From assembly GCA_900315975.1 (NCBI GenBank), contig ONBA01000006.1, positions 45,263-109,262 on the forward strand: DNA of 64,000 nt. Direction: 5' to 3'. The stretch is from an uncultured Ruminococcus sp. (GTDB taxonomy: Bacteria; Bacillota_A; Clostridia; Oscillospirales; Ruminococcaceae). Position numbers and translations under genes: made by a program. The notes under the pieces are model-generated. The model worked only from the letters and a program-made list of their open reading frames with translations, was not told the origin of the DNA and ran no database searches. This document shows, one piece after another, positions 1 through 9,213 of this stretch (position 1 is the first letter of the stretch; every line of letters starts with the position of its first letter).

Positions 1-984
1 CTTGAGCGGCTTATACTCGATAATCCTGCCGATATCGAACCTATCCCGCGCAGAGAGTACGGCAGAATGACTATCGATGATTCTGCGGCAGATGAGTATA
101 TTTCCTACATGAATGAGAAATTTCCCTCCGACCTCAGCGGTCTGAAAATAGCTATAGACTGCGCAAATGGCTGTGCAAGCTTTACAGCGGAAAGGATTTT
201 CTCGAACCGCGGTGCAGAGGTTCTTGTAATGGGAAATGAACCCGATGGTACAAACATTAACAAGGACTGCGGAAGTACTCATGTTGACAGCCTCATGCGA
301 TTCGTTACTGCTAATGGCTGTGACTGCGGTATTGCCTTTGACGGTGCGGCTGAACGCTGTCTCGCTGTTGATGAGACAGGCAGTCTCGCGGACGGCGACG
401 TGATCATTGCCGCCTGCGCTAAGGATATGAAGGAACAGGATAAACTCAGCCATAATACCATAGTCTTCACGCAGGCTAATAACCTCGGACTTCTGCAATT
501 TGCGCGTGCGAACGGTATAGGAACTTCCGCTTCCTCGACCGGTGAGCGCAGTATGATAAGACGTATGCTCGAATGTGGTTACAGTCTCGGCGGCGACCCT
601 GCCGGACACATTCTTTTCCCCGATGATTCGGCATCTGCTGACGGTCAGCTTACCGGACTTCGTTTGCTTGAGGTACTGAAACGTTCCGGCGGAAAAATGA
701 GTGAACTCTCGTCCCTCATTGAAAAATGCCCGCAGGTAATGCTGAATGTGCCTATTGACAAGCGTTTCCGCGAGGTGTGGAAGAATGACCGTGCAATCAC
801 CGGTATAATCGATGAATTTGAGCAGATACTCGGCGAAGACGGCAGAGTTGTAGTCCGTGAAGCCGGTAAAGACCCCGTGATACGTATTCGTATCGAAGGC
901 AAAGACTTTTCAACGATAAACACTATGGCTCTGCAAATAGCCGATACCATAAAAGAACGGCTCGACCTGTACAAGCCGCATTAA
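1..984 (+). CDS. Phosphoglucosamine-mutase-like protein, 3' part, altered active-site loops
   Basis: This is the C-terminal part of an alpha-D-phosphohexomutase; the frame is open from base 1, so the N-terminus and catalytic serine lie outside the window. The fold matches GlmM, which interconverts glucosamine-6-P and glucosamine-1-P for peptidoglycan precursors: VDCANG-like segment (IAIDCANGCA), metal loop, sugar loop and C-terminal phosphate loop in the usual order. All three visible loops deviate. The metal loop reads DGAAER where GlmM has DGDGDR/DGDADR. The sugar loop reads GDPAGH where GlmM has GEQSGH. The phosphate loop reads REAGKDP where GlmM has RPSGTEP. Family membership is clear, but normal mutase activity is doubtful; it may be a paralogue with another role. 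The next gene begins 12 bases downstream. Confidence 0.75.
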   Translation, partial: LERLILDNPADIEPIPRREYGRMTIDDSAADEYISYMNEKFPSDLSGLKIAIDCANGCASFTAERIFSNRGAEVLVMGNEPDGTNINKDCGSTHVDSLMRFVTANGCDCGIAFDGAAERCLAVDETGSLADGDVIIAACAKDMKEQDKLSHNTIVFTQANNLGLLQFARANGIGTSASSTGERSMIRRMLECGYSLGGDPAGHILFPDDSASADGQLTGLRLLEVLKRSGGKMSELSSLIEKCPQVMLNVPIDKRFREVWKNDRAITGIIDEFEQILGEDGRVVVREAGKDPVIRIRIEGKDFSTINTMALQIADTIKERLDLYKPH

Positions 985-996
985 GGAGAACCGAAA

Positions 997-1860
997 TTGA
1001 GAACTGCCAATAACTGGAATGATTATATAATATTAGATACATCTGACGGAGAAAAGCTCGAAAAATGGGGAAAAGTTTCCCTTGTGCGACCCGACCCCCA
1101 GATAATATGGAAAACCGATAAAAAAGACCCGCTCTGGAAAGGTGCAGACGGTCATTATCACCGCTCTAACAAGGGCGGCGGCGAGTGGGAGTTCAGGAAA
1201 AAGCTTCCCGACAGCTGGAAGATAAGTTACGGTCCGCTCACATTCAATATCCGCCCTACCGGATTCAAGCATACCGGACTTTTCCCCGAGCAGGCTGTAA
1301 ACTGGGACTTTATGGCGGATAAGATACGCAGTGCCGGACGCGAGATAAATGTACTGAACCTGTTTGCGTATACGGGCGGAGCAACTCTTGCCTGCGCGGA
1401 AGCAGGTGCTTCCGTGTGTCATGTTGATGCTTCAAAGGGCATGGTGCAGTGGGCACGCGACAATGCCGCCGCTTCCGGACTTACCGAGAAGCCTATCCGC
1501 TGGATAGTCGATGACTGCGAAAAGTTCATCGCCCGTGAGATTCGGCGCGGACGCAAGTACGATGCCGTTATCATGGACCCTCCGAGCTATGGAAGAGGTC
1601 CCGGCGGAGAAGTGTGGAAGCTTGAGGACTGCGTTTACGACCTCGTGAAACTCTGCGCCGGAGTTCTCTCCGACGACCCGCTCTTCTTCCTCATAAACAG
1701 CTATACTACCGGACTTTCACCGTCTGTTATGGGATACATACTCGGAAGTGTTCTCACTGATAGATTCGGCGGCGAGGTCAGCTTCGACGAGATAGGACTT
1801 CCGGTAAAATCGACCGGTATGACTCTCCCCTGCGGCTCGACTGCGATATGGCAGAAATAA
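997..1860 (+). CDS. Class I SAM-dependent methyltransferase (RlmI/RlmK-like)
   Basis: This 287-residue cytoplasmic protein resembles the catalytic half of 23S rRNA m5C methyltransferases of the RlmI type. A SAM-binding loop is seen around residues 120-135 ([19 protein letters not shown]), and the catalytic motif DPPSYGRGP lies near residue 198. The N-terminal PUA domain of full-length RlmI is absent, so the substrate cannot be fixed from sequence. The start is a TTG with AAGGAGA 7 bases upstream; no ATG fits. It directly follows the mutase-like gene, probably in the same transcript. Confidence 0.75.
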   Translation: MRTANNWNDYIILDTSDGEKLEKWGKVSLVRPDPQIIWKTDKKDPLWKGADGHYHRSNKGGGEWEFRKKLPDSWKISYGPLTFNIRPTGFKHTGLFPEQAVNWDFMADKIRSAGREINVLNLFAYTGGATLACAEAGASVCHVDASKGMVQWARDNAAASGLTEKPIRWIVDDCEKFIAREIRRGRKYDAVIMDPPSYGRGPGGEVWKLEDCVYDLVKLCAGVLSDDPLFFLINSYTTGLSPSVMGYILGSVLTDRFGGEVSFDEIGLPVKSTGMTLPCGSTAIWQK

Positions 1861-1900
1861 TGTAGCGGCGGCGAAAGCCAACGGCTCAAAAAGGAAAAAT

Positions 1901-2749
1901 ATGGAAAATATAATTGAAATATCCGGTCTGCATTTCAGCTATCCCGCGGAGGAAGGAAAAGAACCTGCGGAGGTGCTGAAGGGCATAGACCTCACAATTA
2001 AAAAAGGCGAATTTGTGGCTGTGCTCGGGCATAACGGCTCGGGTAAATCAACACTCGCCAAGCACCTCAATGCCATCCTTATCCCGACGGAGGGAAAGGT
2101 TACGGTCGGCGGTATTGACACTGCCGATGAAGCACGTATTTTCGAGCTTAGACAGAAGGCAGGAATGGTGTTTCAGAACCCCGATAATCAGATAGTTTCG
2201 TCAGTCGTCGAGGAGGACGTTGCATTTGCACTCGAAAACCTCGGCGTTCCGTATGATGAGATGAGAAAACGCGTAGACGACGCTCTGAAGGCTGTAAATA
2301 TGTATGAGTACCATCTCCATTCACCGAGTCAGCTTTCGGGCGGACAGAAACAGCGTATCGCAATTGCCGGTATAATCGCTATGCAGCCTGACTGCATAAT
2401 CCTCGATGAGCCGACTGCAATGCTTGACCCTCAGGGAAGAAAAGAGGTCATGGCTACTATAAAGAAAATGAACCGCGAACAGGGCATCACCATAGTGCTG
2501 ATAACGCATTATATGGACGAGGCTGCACAGTGCGGACGTATCGTAGTCATGGACAAGGGAAACGTTGTTCTTGACGATACACCGCGGGCGGTATTCTCAC
2601 ACGTTGAACAGGTCAAGGAAATAGGTCTTGACGTTCCGCAGGTAACTGAGCTTGCGTGGGAACTCCGCAAAGCAGGCTGCGATATACCGCAGGATATAAT
2701 CACCGAAGAAGAATGTGTCGGGGCGATAAAGAAGCTCTTCGACCGCTAA
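1901..2749 (+). CDS. ecfA1: Energy-coupling factor transporter ATPase EcfA1
   Basis: ATP-binding subunit of the group II ECF vitamin/metal transporter. Residues include the Walker [10 protein letters not shown], a Q-loop within VFQNPDNQ, the ABC signature LSGGQKQR and the Walker B segment [13 protein letters not shown], all at expected spacing over 282 residues. The C-terminal extension typical of EcfA ([15 protein letters not shown]) is present. It pairs with EcfA2 and EcfT downstream; no substrate-binding S component is encoded here, so S subunits must be elsewhere, as is usual for group II systems. The ATG start has an AAAAGGA ribosome site. Confidence 0.95.
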   Translation: MENIIEISGLHFSYPAEEGKEPAEVLKGIDLTIKKGEFVAVLGHNGSGKSTLAKHLNAILIPTEGKVTVGGIDTADEARIFELRQKAGMVFQNPDNQIVSSVVEEDVAFALENLGVPYDEMRKRVDDALKAVNMYEYHLHSPSQLSGGQKQRIAIAGIIAMQPDCIILDEPTAMLDPQGRKEVMATIKKMNREQGITIVLITHYMDEAAQCGRIVVMDKGNVVLDDTPRAVFSHVEQVKEIGLDVPQVTELAWELRKAGCDIPQDIITEEECVGAIKKLFDR

Positions 2750-2768
2750 CCGAAAAGAGGTAAATACA

Positions 2769-3629
2769 TTGGCAATACTTGAGACCCGTCAGCTCACATA
2801 TACCTACAGCATCGGCACTCCGTTCGAGAAAACTGCCGTTGACCATGTGGACCTGAAAATCGAAGAAGGCGAAATGGTGGGCGTAATGGGTCACACCGGC
2901 TCGGGAAAGTCAACGCTGATACAGCATTTCAACGGTCTTCTCGCACCTACGTCGGGACAGGTCCTGCTCGACGGCAGGGACATATGGGCAGACAAGAAAA
3001 AGATTCGCGATGTGCGTTTTCAGGTCGGACTTGTTTTTCAGTATCCCGAGTATCAGATATTCGAGGAGACTGTCTACAAGGACATTGCTTTCGGCCCGCG
3101 GAATATGGGACTTGACGAGAAGGAGATAAAGCGCCGTGTACTCGATACCGCGCATGACATAGGTCTGAAAGAGGAGCTTTTACAGCGTTCGCCGTTCGAC
3201 CTTTCAGGCGGTCAGAAGCGACGTGTCGCGATTGCCGGAGTTATGGCTATGGAGCCGAAGGTACTCATTCTCGACGAGCCGACAGCAGGTCTCGACCCCG
3301 CCGGAAGAGACAAGATACTGAGCCATATCAAGGCTTATCACGAGCGCACTAAAAATACTATCCTCATAGTTTCGCATAGCATGGAGGATATTGCAGGGTT
3401 CGCGGATAAGATACTCGTCATGAACAAGGCTAAGCTATTCTGCTACGATGACACGGTAAAAGTGTTCGGAAGAGCGGAGGAAATAGCGGAGATAGGTCTT
3501 GATGTGCCGCAGGTAACGAAGGTGTTTACAGAGCTGAAAAAGCAGGGACTTGACTTCGGCAAAGAGGTCTACACAGTAGGCTATGCCCGCGACCTGCTTC
3601 TCAGGCATCTACAGGGAAAGGAAGAGTGA
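2769..3629 (+). CDS. ecfA2: Energy-coupling factor transporter ATPase EcfA2
   Basis: Second ATPase of the ECF module, 286 residues, forming a heterodimer with EcfA1 at the inner face of the membrane. It shows Walker A (GHTGSGKST), signature (LSGGQKRR), Walker B (VLILDEPTAGLDP) and the EcfA-type C-terminal region (LDVPQVTKVFTELKKQG). The start is TTG, 19 bases after ecfA1, with AAAGAGG upstream. ecfT follows after 4 bases, so the three genes are one operon. Confidence 0.95.
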   Translation: MAILETRQLTYTYSIGTPFEKTAVDHVDLKIEEGEMVGVMGHTGSGKSTLIQHFNGLLAPTSGQVLLDGRDIWADKKKIRDVRFQVGLVFQYPEYQIFEETVYKDIAFGPRNMGLDEKEIKRRVLDTAHDIGLKEELLQRSPFDLSGGQKRRVAIAGVMAMEPKVLILDEPTAGLDPAGRDKILSHIKAYHERTKNTILIVSHSMEDIAGFADKILVMNKAKLFCYDDTVKVFGRAEEIAEIGLDVPQVTKVFTELKKQGLDFGKEVYTVGYARDLLLRHLQGKEE

Positions 3630-3633
3630 AAAA

Positions 3634-4440
3634 TTGCTGAAGGATATAACTATCGGACAGTATTTCCCGGGAAACAGCATTATCCACCGCCTTGACCCGA
3701 GATTCAAGATAATCATTACATTTATATATATTCTCATGCTCTTTACCGGAAGCAATGTCAGCTGTCTCGCAGTAGGAGCGCTCTATACGACTGCGGCTGT
3801 GATTCTCTCACGCATACCGATAAAGATGTTCTGGAAAAGTGTAAAGCCGCTTCTGCCGTTTCTGCTGATAACGGCTCTGCTGAATCTTTTCCTTGTTGAC
3901 AGCGGCAAAGAGGTGTTTCACTGGAGATTCATCAAAATAACCGACGGCGGCATAAATATCAGTGTATTCATGCTGATAAGGATAGTCCTTCTCATTGCGG
4001 GAAGTTCTCTCCTGACGTATACTACCTCGCCGATAACGCTGACTGACGCTATCGAGAGACTGATGTCGCCGCTGAAACTGCTGAAATTTCCGGTACACGA
4101 GCTTGCAATGATGATGAGCATTGCGCTCCGCTTCATACCTACACTCATCGAGGAAACAGACAAGATAATGTCCGCACAGAAAGCCCGCGGAGCTGAGATA
4201 GATACAGGAGGCTTCGTTGCAAGGGCAAAAAATATGGTCTCGATACTTGTTCCGCTGTTCATATCGTCGTTCAGACGTGCAGATGAACTCGCAACGGCTA
4301 TGGAATGCCGCTGCTATAACGGCGGTGAGGGCCGTACAAGACTGCGTCAGCTGCATTCCGCTCCGCGTGATTATATCGCCCTCGCGATAACATTGCTGTT
4401 CTATGCAGCAGCTGTAACAGTCGGAATCATAATGAAATAA
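3634..4440 (+). CDS. ecfT: Energy-coupling factor transporter transmembrane protein EcfT
   Basis: Integral membrane scaffold of the ECF transporter, 268 residues. The N-terminus (DITIGQYFPGNS, then IHRLDPRFKI) is the standard EcfT opening, followed by several hydrophobic segments and the cytoplasmic coupling helices with the Ala-Arg-Gly motif (SAQKARGAEID, around residue 185) that contacts the ATPases. An ATG further upstream at 3583 lies inside ecfA2; the TTG at 3634 is chosen because the conserved N-terminus begins exactly there and an AAGGAAGAG site precedes it. Confidence 0.92.
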   Translation: MLKDITIGQYFPGNSIIHRLDPRFKIIITFIYILMLFTGSNVSCLAVGALYTTAAVILSRIPIKMFWKSVKPLLPFLLITALLNLFLVDSGKEVFHWRFIKITDGGINISVFMLIRIVLLIAGSSLLTYTTSPITLTDAIERLMSPLKLLKFPVHELAMMMSIALRFIPTLIEETDKIMSAQKARGAEIDTGGFVARAKNMVSILVPLFISSFRRADELATAMECRCYNGGEGRTRLRQLHSAPRDYIALAITLLFYAAAVTVGIIMK

Positions 4441-4454
4441 AAGAGGAAACAACA

Positions 4455-7256
4455 ATGAAACGCAGCAAGAAAAGCAATTTCCGCGCTAAATATGAACGGT
4501 TCAGAAAAAGCAGGGCAGCATATTGGCTGTACGATAAGGGGATACTCTACTTCGCCCTCTCTTTCCTGATACCGTCATCTATAATGCTTTTTGCATTTGC
4601 ACAGCATTCGATACACCCTTTCGGTGATAAACAGATGCTCGTTATCGACCTGTGGCATCAGTATTACCCGTTTTTCAGGGTAGTGCGTGAAAAGCTCATG
4701 ACGGGCGGTTCGTTCCTTTATTCGTGGGAAAACGGCATGGGTACCAATTTTCTGTCGCTTATTTCCTACTATGCTGCAAGTCCGCTGAACTGGCTGTCAG
4801 TATTTTTCGCCGACGACAGTACGCGCGATGCTCTTACATTCATACTCATTGCAAAAATCGGCTTTGCAGGAGCGTTTTTCAGCAGCTTCCTGAGATATAC
4901 CTATAAGCGCCGCGATTTCTCGATAGTCGTATTTTCGACGATGTTCGCGCTTTGCAGCTATATGCTCGGCTACTACTGGAATGTCATGTGGTTCGATACT
5001 GTGGCACTCTTCCCGCTTGTAATGCTCGGAGTAGTTGCTCTCTGCCGTGAGAGAAAGTGGAAACTCTACGCTCTTGCACTGGCGCTTTCACTGTTTTCAA
5101 ATTATTACATTGCATATTTCACCTGTATTTTTACAGTTTTCATGTTTATATTCTGCCTTATCATTGAAGGCAGAAGCGTGAAGGACTATTTCCGAAAGAC
5201 AGTAACTTTCATAGTCTCAACTCTTATCGGAGCAGGTCTTGCAGCCTTCATGCTGATTCCGGCTTATTTCGGACTCAAAATGACCTACAGCGTGAATAAT
5301 CAGTTTCCGAATGAGGCTAAATTCTACGACAAGTGGACGGATATATTTGCTAATCTTATATCGTATCAGGAGCCTGCTACCAAAGAGGGACTTCCTAATT
5401 TCGCCTGCGGAATGCTTGCAGTCGTGCTGTTTGGAGTATTCCTCTTCTCAACCGGTATAAAGATACGTGAGAAGATAGCGTCAGTTTTCATGCTCGCGCT
5501 CATCGCCGTAAGCTGCAACCTCAATATTCTGAATTATATATGGCACGGTTTCCACGCAACTAATCAGATACCGCACCGCTTTGCTTTCATTTTCAGCTTT
5601 GTACTTGTTGCGGCAGCTTTCCGAGCTTATGACATAATGACACAGAGGGGCATAAAGTACTATCAGCTCATTCTTGTGTTTATTGCTCCTGCGGCAGTGC
5701 TTTACTGCAAATATTACAGTCTCGCAAATTCGGACGACGGCTTCAAGTTTGAAGGTGCATTCAGAAGCTCTGTTATCATCGCGGGTGCTTATATACTCAT
5801 ATTCATCGCGGCAAAGCTGTTTCCATTCAAGAGAGAAAAGGTGCGCCGCAGTTTACTCAATATCGCACTCTGTGCAACGGTATGCTGTGAGGTTGTCAGC
5901 AACACTAACCTCGGAGTCAGTGCAGTAGGAAGTTCAAGCTACAGCTCATATCCCAATTCCGACCGGCTTGTGCAGAAGATGCTCAAAAGTGCCCGTGAGG
6001 ACGACCCGTCACTCTTCTCGCGTACAGAGATGACCTACACTTACACCCTCAATGACAGTGCACTCTACGGCTATCACGGAGTTTCACAGTTTTCATCGTC
6101 TGCAAACGTATCCGTGACAAAGCTTTTCCGCCGACTTGGTCTGTATTCTTCCGAAGCCGGAAACAGATACTACTACCACATATCAACTCCGGTAGTAAAC
6201 GACCTTCTCGGTATAAATTATATCATCTCAAAGAGCAATACCCTCAACTGCTGTGATATGTCACTTGAACACATCGACGGCGAAGAAAATGTTCAGCTCT
6301 ACCGCAGCAAATATCCGATGTCGATAGGCTTTATGATGAACAGTGATATTCTGAATCTGCCGGACAAGCTTGCTGCGAATCCGTTTGAATATCAGAATGA
6401 TGTGATGAGACGTGCAACAGGCAGCGATATCAACGTGTTCGTTGCACAGCCTGTAAAACTTGCAAATTACGAAAATATAAACGTTAACAAGAGAAGCTTC
6501 GGCTCATACACATTCAATGCCGAAAATCCTACAGACAAGTCTAAGACTTTGAAGGCTTCATACGAATTTGCCTGCCTTGACGGTACAGAGCTTTACGGAT
6601 ATGCAAGCAACAGCTCAATAGACTCTGTTGATGTAAGGTGCGGCGAATCAGTAGTCGATACGAGTGTATCCGTTAAGGACTATCCTATCTCATTCCCTAT
6701 GGGCAACGGCAAGGAAGGCGATACCGCTGTTATAAAGGTACAATTCAACAGCGAAAAAACGTCCGGCAGCTATGAGCTGCTTGTGTATGCGCTTCAGAAA
6801 GATGAACTCGATATCGCGTATGATGAACTCGCCGACGAGCAGCTTGAGATAACTGATTTCAGCGATACTGAGATAAAGGGAAAAATAAATGTTAAAAAGC
6901 GCGGCATACTTTACCTTTCCATTCCGTATGAAAAGGGATGGAGCGTATATGTTGACGGTGAAAAAACAAATTCCGTCAAGGTGCTTCATTCAATGCTCGG
7001 AGCGGAGGTAGGAGCAGGTGAGCATGAGATAACTCTCAAATATTCGCCCGAAGGCTTCAGCAATGGTGTTATCATAAGCGGTGTTTCACTCGCTGCACTG
7101 CTCGGACTTGCTGCGGCTGAGTATGTTTACCGTAAAAATAAGAAGCGCAGGATAGCGGAAGCTGCTGTTTCAGAAATTGCTGAAACTGAATCCGCTCCGA
7201 TTCCGGAGGTGACAAATGAGAAACCTGAAAGTGATGACGGCTTACCGCGGGACTAA
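4455..7256 (+). CDS. YfhO family multipass membrane protein
   Basis: A 933-residue protein with about a dozen predicted transmembrane helices in the first 470 residues, a large extracytoplasmic domain (about 480-855), one more helix near 865-885 and a charged cytoplasmic tail. The layout and motifs such as DLWHQYYPFF and ENGMGTNF place it in the YfhO family. Some members are GT-C-like enzymes that add sugars to teichoic acids, using lipid-linked sugar at the outer membrane face. Its substrate here is unknown. It sits between ecfT and truA and its 3' end overlaps truA by 41 bases, so truA translation is likely coupled to it. Confidence 0.85.
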   Translation: MKRSKKSNFRAKYERFRKSRAAYWLYDKGILYFALSFLIPSSIMLFAFAQHSIHPFGDKQMLVIDLWHQYYPFFRVVREKLMTGGSFLYSWENGMGTNFLSLISYYAASPLNWLSVFFADDSTRDALTFILIAKIGFAGAFFSSFLRYTYKRRDFSIVVFSTMFALCSYMLGYYWNVMWFDTVALFPLVMLGVVALCRERKWKLYALALALSLFSNYYIAYFTCIFTVFMFIFCLIIEGRSVKDYFRKTVTFIVSTLIGAGLAAFMLIPAYFGLKMTYSVNNQFPNEAKFYDKWTDIFANLISYQEPATKEGLPNFACGMLAVVLFGVFLFSTGIKIREKIASVFMLALIAVSCNLNILNYIWHGFHATNQIPHRFAFIFSFVLVAAAFRAYDIMTQRGIKYYQLILVFIAPAAVLYCKYYSLANSDDGFKFEGAFRSSVIIAGAYILIFIAAKLFPFKREKVRRSLLNIALCATVCCEVVSNTNLGVSAVGSSSYSSYPNSDRLVQKMLKSAREDDPSLFSRTEMTYTYTLNDSALYGYHGVSQFSSSANVSVTKLFRRLGLYSSEAGNRYYYHISTPVVNDLLGINYIISKSNTLNCCDMSLEHIDGEENVQLYRSKYPMSIGFMMNSDILNLPDKLAANPFEYQNDVMRRATGSDINVFVAQPVKLANYENINVNKRSFGSYTFNAENPTDKSKTLKASYEFACLDGTELYGYASNSSIDSVDVRCGESVVDTSVSVKDYPISFPMGNGKEGDTAVIKVQFNSEKTSGSYELLVYALQKDELDIAYDELADEQLEITDFSDTEIKGKINVKKRGILYLSIPYEKGWSVYVDGEKTNSVKVLHSMLGAEVGAGEHEITLKYSPEGFSNGVIISGVSLAALLGLAAAEYVYRKNKKRRIAEAAVSEIAETESAPIPEVTNEKPESDDGLPRD

Positions 7257-7971
7257 GTACCACGGATTTCAGCGGCAGGCAAATGCTGTTACCGTGCAGG
7301 AGGTGCTCGAAAAAGCCGTTTCAAAGGTGCTGAATGAACCGGTCGGAATAACCGGCTGCTCGCGTACCGATACCGGAGTTCATGCGAGAAACTTCTGCTT
7401 CAACGTGAAAACCAACAGCACTATCCGCACTCTCGGCTTCTGCCGCGGAGTAAACGGTGAGCTGCCCGACGATATCTCAATACTGAGCTGTGAGGACGTG
7501 CCGCTCGATTTTCATGCGCGGTACGACTGCAAAGGCAAGGAGTACATCTATAAGATGCACTGCAGCGAATCTAAAGACCCTTTTTCGTCTGACCTTGCGT
7601 ACCACTACCGCAGAAAATTTGATATCGAAGCTGCACGCAAGGCTGCGGCATATCTTGTCGGAGAGCATGATTTCGCGTCGTTTTGTGCAGACTGTACCAA
7701 TGTATCAACTACGGTGCGTACGATTTATTCCCTTGATATAGAAAATAGTGGTGATTCAGTGATAATGCTTGTAAAAGGCAATGGATTTCTGTATAATATG
7801 ATTAGGATAATAGCCGGCACTCTCATGGATATCAGTGAGGGCAGGATATCTCCTGATGATATGCCGGAAATACTTGCTGCTAAAGACCGCCTGCGTGCCG
7901 GCAGGACTGCTATGGCACACGGTCTTTACCTCAACCGCGTTTTCTACTCGGAAGAGGAAATGTTCAGATAA
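7216..7971 (+). CDS. truA: tRNA pseudouridine synthase A
   Basis: TruA converts uridines 38-40 of the tRNA anticodon stem to pseudouridine. The 251-residue protein has the N-terminal segment AYRGTKYHGFQRQ, the catalytic aspartate in GCSRTDTGVHA (about residue 52) and the C-terminal FLYNMIRIIAGT motif. Length is normal. The start is ATG with GGAGG just upstream, inside the 3' end of the yfhO-like gene. Linkage of ecfA1-ecfA2-ecfT with truA is the classical Firmicute order, here interrupted by the YfhO gene. Confidence 0.95.
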   Translation: MRNLKVMTAYRGTKYHGFQRQANAVTVQEVLEKAVSKVLNEPVGITGCSRTDTGVHARNFCFNVKTNSTIRTLGFCRGVNGELPDDISILSCEDVPLDFHARYDCKGKEYIYKMHCSESKDPFSSDLAYHYRRKFDIEAARKAAAYLVGEHDFASFCADCTNVSTTVRTIYSLDIENSGDSVIMLVKGNGFLYNMIRIIAGTLMDISEGRISPDDMPEILAAKDRLRAGRTAMAHGLYLNRVFYSEEEMFR

Positions 7972-8004
7972 AAACAAAAGAGGATAATCAAAGGAGGCAG
8001 CATA

Positions 8005-9171
8005 ATGCCAATGTATGACGCCAACGATATCGTTGAGCAGAAAAAAAGAGATAAACGAAGAAAGCGTCTGCTGAAACTTACTGCACTTCTGCTTCTGGCA
8101 GGCACCGGCGCGGGAATGTATTTTTCGCGCGAATCATGGCTGCCAAAGCTAAGAGGAATAGGCAAGCAGTATCAGATAATAGTCAATGACGGACGTCTCG
8201 CTGAGGGAAATTTCCCGATAGAAATAAACGGCGGTGCAGATTATCAGATGGCTTGTTCTGAGGAAAATGTTATAGTTATGAGTGACGCTTACATATACTT
8301 TTACAATACGGAAGGCGGTGAAATAAAACGTCGTCAGCACGCACTTTCTAATCCCCTGATGGAAGCTTCAAACGGCAGGGCACTGCTTTTTGAAAGCGGC
8401 GGAGATGAATTCAGCGTCGAGGACAGCGATGGGGTGCTGTACGACCACAAGCTTGAAAAGAACATAATGTTCGCACGTATCAGCAAGGACGGCTATGCGG
8501 CTGTTGTAACAACTTCTGATAACTATGCCTGCGAGATAAAGGTCTACGACCGCAAGGGCAGTGAGATATACGGAAGAAAATGCATAGAGCGTGTGAACGA
8601 TATCAGCTTCAACAACGACAGCTGTGGATGCGTTATAAGCTATTTTTACGCAGAAAACGGCTCACTTGTAACATCGGTTCAGGAGATATCATTTTCCGAA
8701 GAAAAAGAAAAATGGAGTTCACCGGGTCTTGATACGCTCGGACTTGATGTTTATGGCTTTGAAGGAGGCGCATTTGTGCTCGGTATCGACGCCTGCGGCT
8801 ATGTAGACAGCCGTGGACAGATAACTTCGCTTTACCGGTATGAGGGGGAACTGGAAGGCGGTTCGAGCAGTAACGGAAAATCGGCTGTTATAATCAACAG
8901 CGACGACAGAAGAAAGTATGTAATGGCACTTTTTGACGGCGGAAGCACTGAGCCGAGGATAATCGATTTTGATAGTCCTCTCGTTGATGTTACCGTAAAA
9001 GATGACATTGCTTATGTCATGAAGAGTGACTCTGTGCTTGCATACGATTTTAACGGAGAACTCCGTTCAACTGCGTCTGTAAACGATTCATATATCGGTT
9101 TCGAGAGAAATAGTGAATATGTATTCCTGAAAAGCTATAATAAGATTGACAGAATTAATTACGAATGTTAA
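8005..9171 (+). CDS. DUF5711 family membrane-anchored protein
   Basis: A 388-residue protein with a short basic cytoplasmic N-terminus (residues 1-27), one transmembrane helix (about 28-46) and a long extracytoplasmic region made of repeated beta-strand units (DGVLYDHKL, KVYDRKGSEIYGR, LAYDFNGELRS), consistent with a beta-propeller. I recognise it as DUF5711-like, a family of unknown function common in Clostridia. AAGGAGG precedes the ATG. It lies between truA and a CvpA-family gene, which fits an envelope role, but no specific job can be assigned. Confidence 0.7.
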   Translation: MPMYDANDIVEQKKRDKRRKRLLKLTALLLLAGTGAGMYFSRESWLPKLRGIGKQYQIIVNDGRLAEGNFPIEINGGADYQMACSEENVIVMSDAYIYFYNTEGGEIKRRQHALSNPLMEASNGRALLFESGGDEFSVEDSDGVLYDHKLEKNIMFARISKDGYAAVVTTSDNYACEIKVYDRKGSEIYGRKCIERVNDISFNNDSCGCVISYFYAENGSLVTSVQEISFSEEKEKWSSPGLDTLGLDVYGFEGGAFVLGIDACGYVDSRGQITSLYRYEGELEGGSSSNGKSAVIINSDDRRKYVMALFDGGSTEPRIIDFDSPLVDVTVKDDIAYVMKSDSVLAYDFNGELRSTASVNDSYIGFERNSEYVFLKSYNKIDRINYEC

Positions 9172-9180
9172 ATTAATGAA

Positions 9181-9213
9181 GGGAGGTCACGCGGACCTTT
9201 CCGCGTACAGTCT
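9181..9213 (+). promoter_or_regulatory. Hairpin-bridged Shine-Dalgarno of the cvpA-like gene
   Basis: GGGAGG at 9181-9186 is 27 bases from the ATG. Between them CGCGGA-CCTT-TCCGCG (9190-9205) forms a perfect stem; removing it leaves 11 unpaired bases, near the functional range. A competing pairing of AGGT (9184-9187) with ACCT (9195-9198) would sequester the site instead. Confidence 0.5.

Noticed and set aside
3808..4455. A 215-codon frame antisense to ecfT
   Set aside because: It has Cys/Tyr/His-rich composition, no homology pattern and no ribosome site; shadow of a conserved gene.
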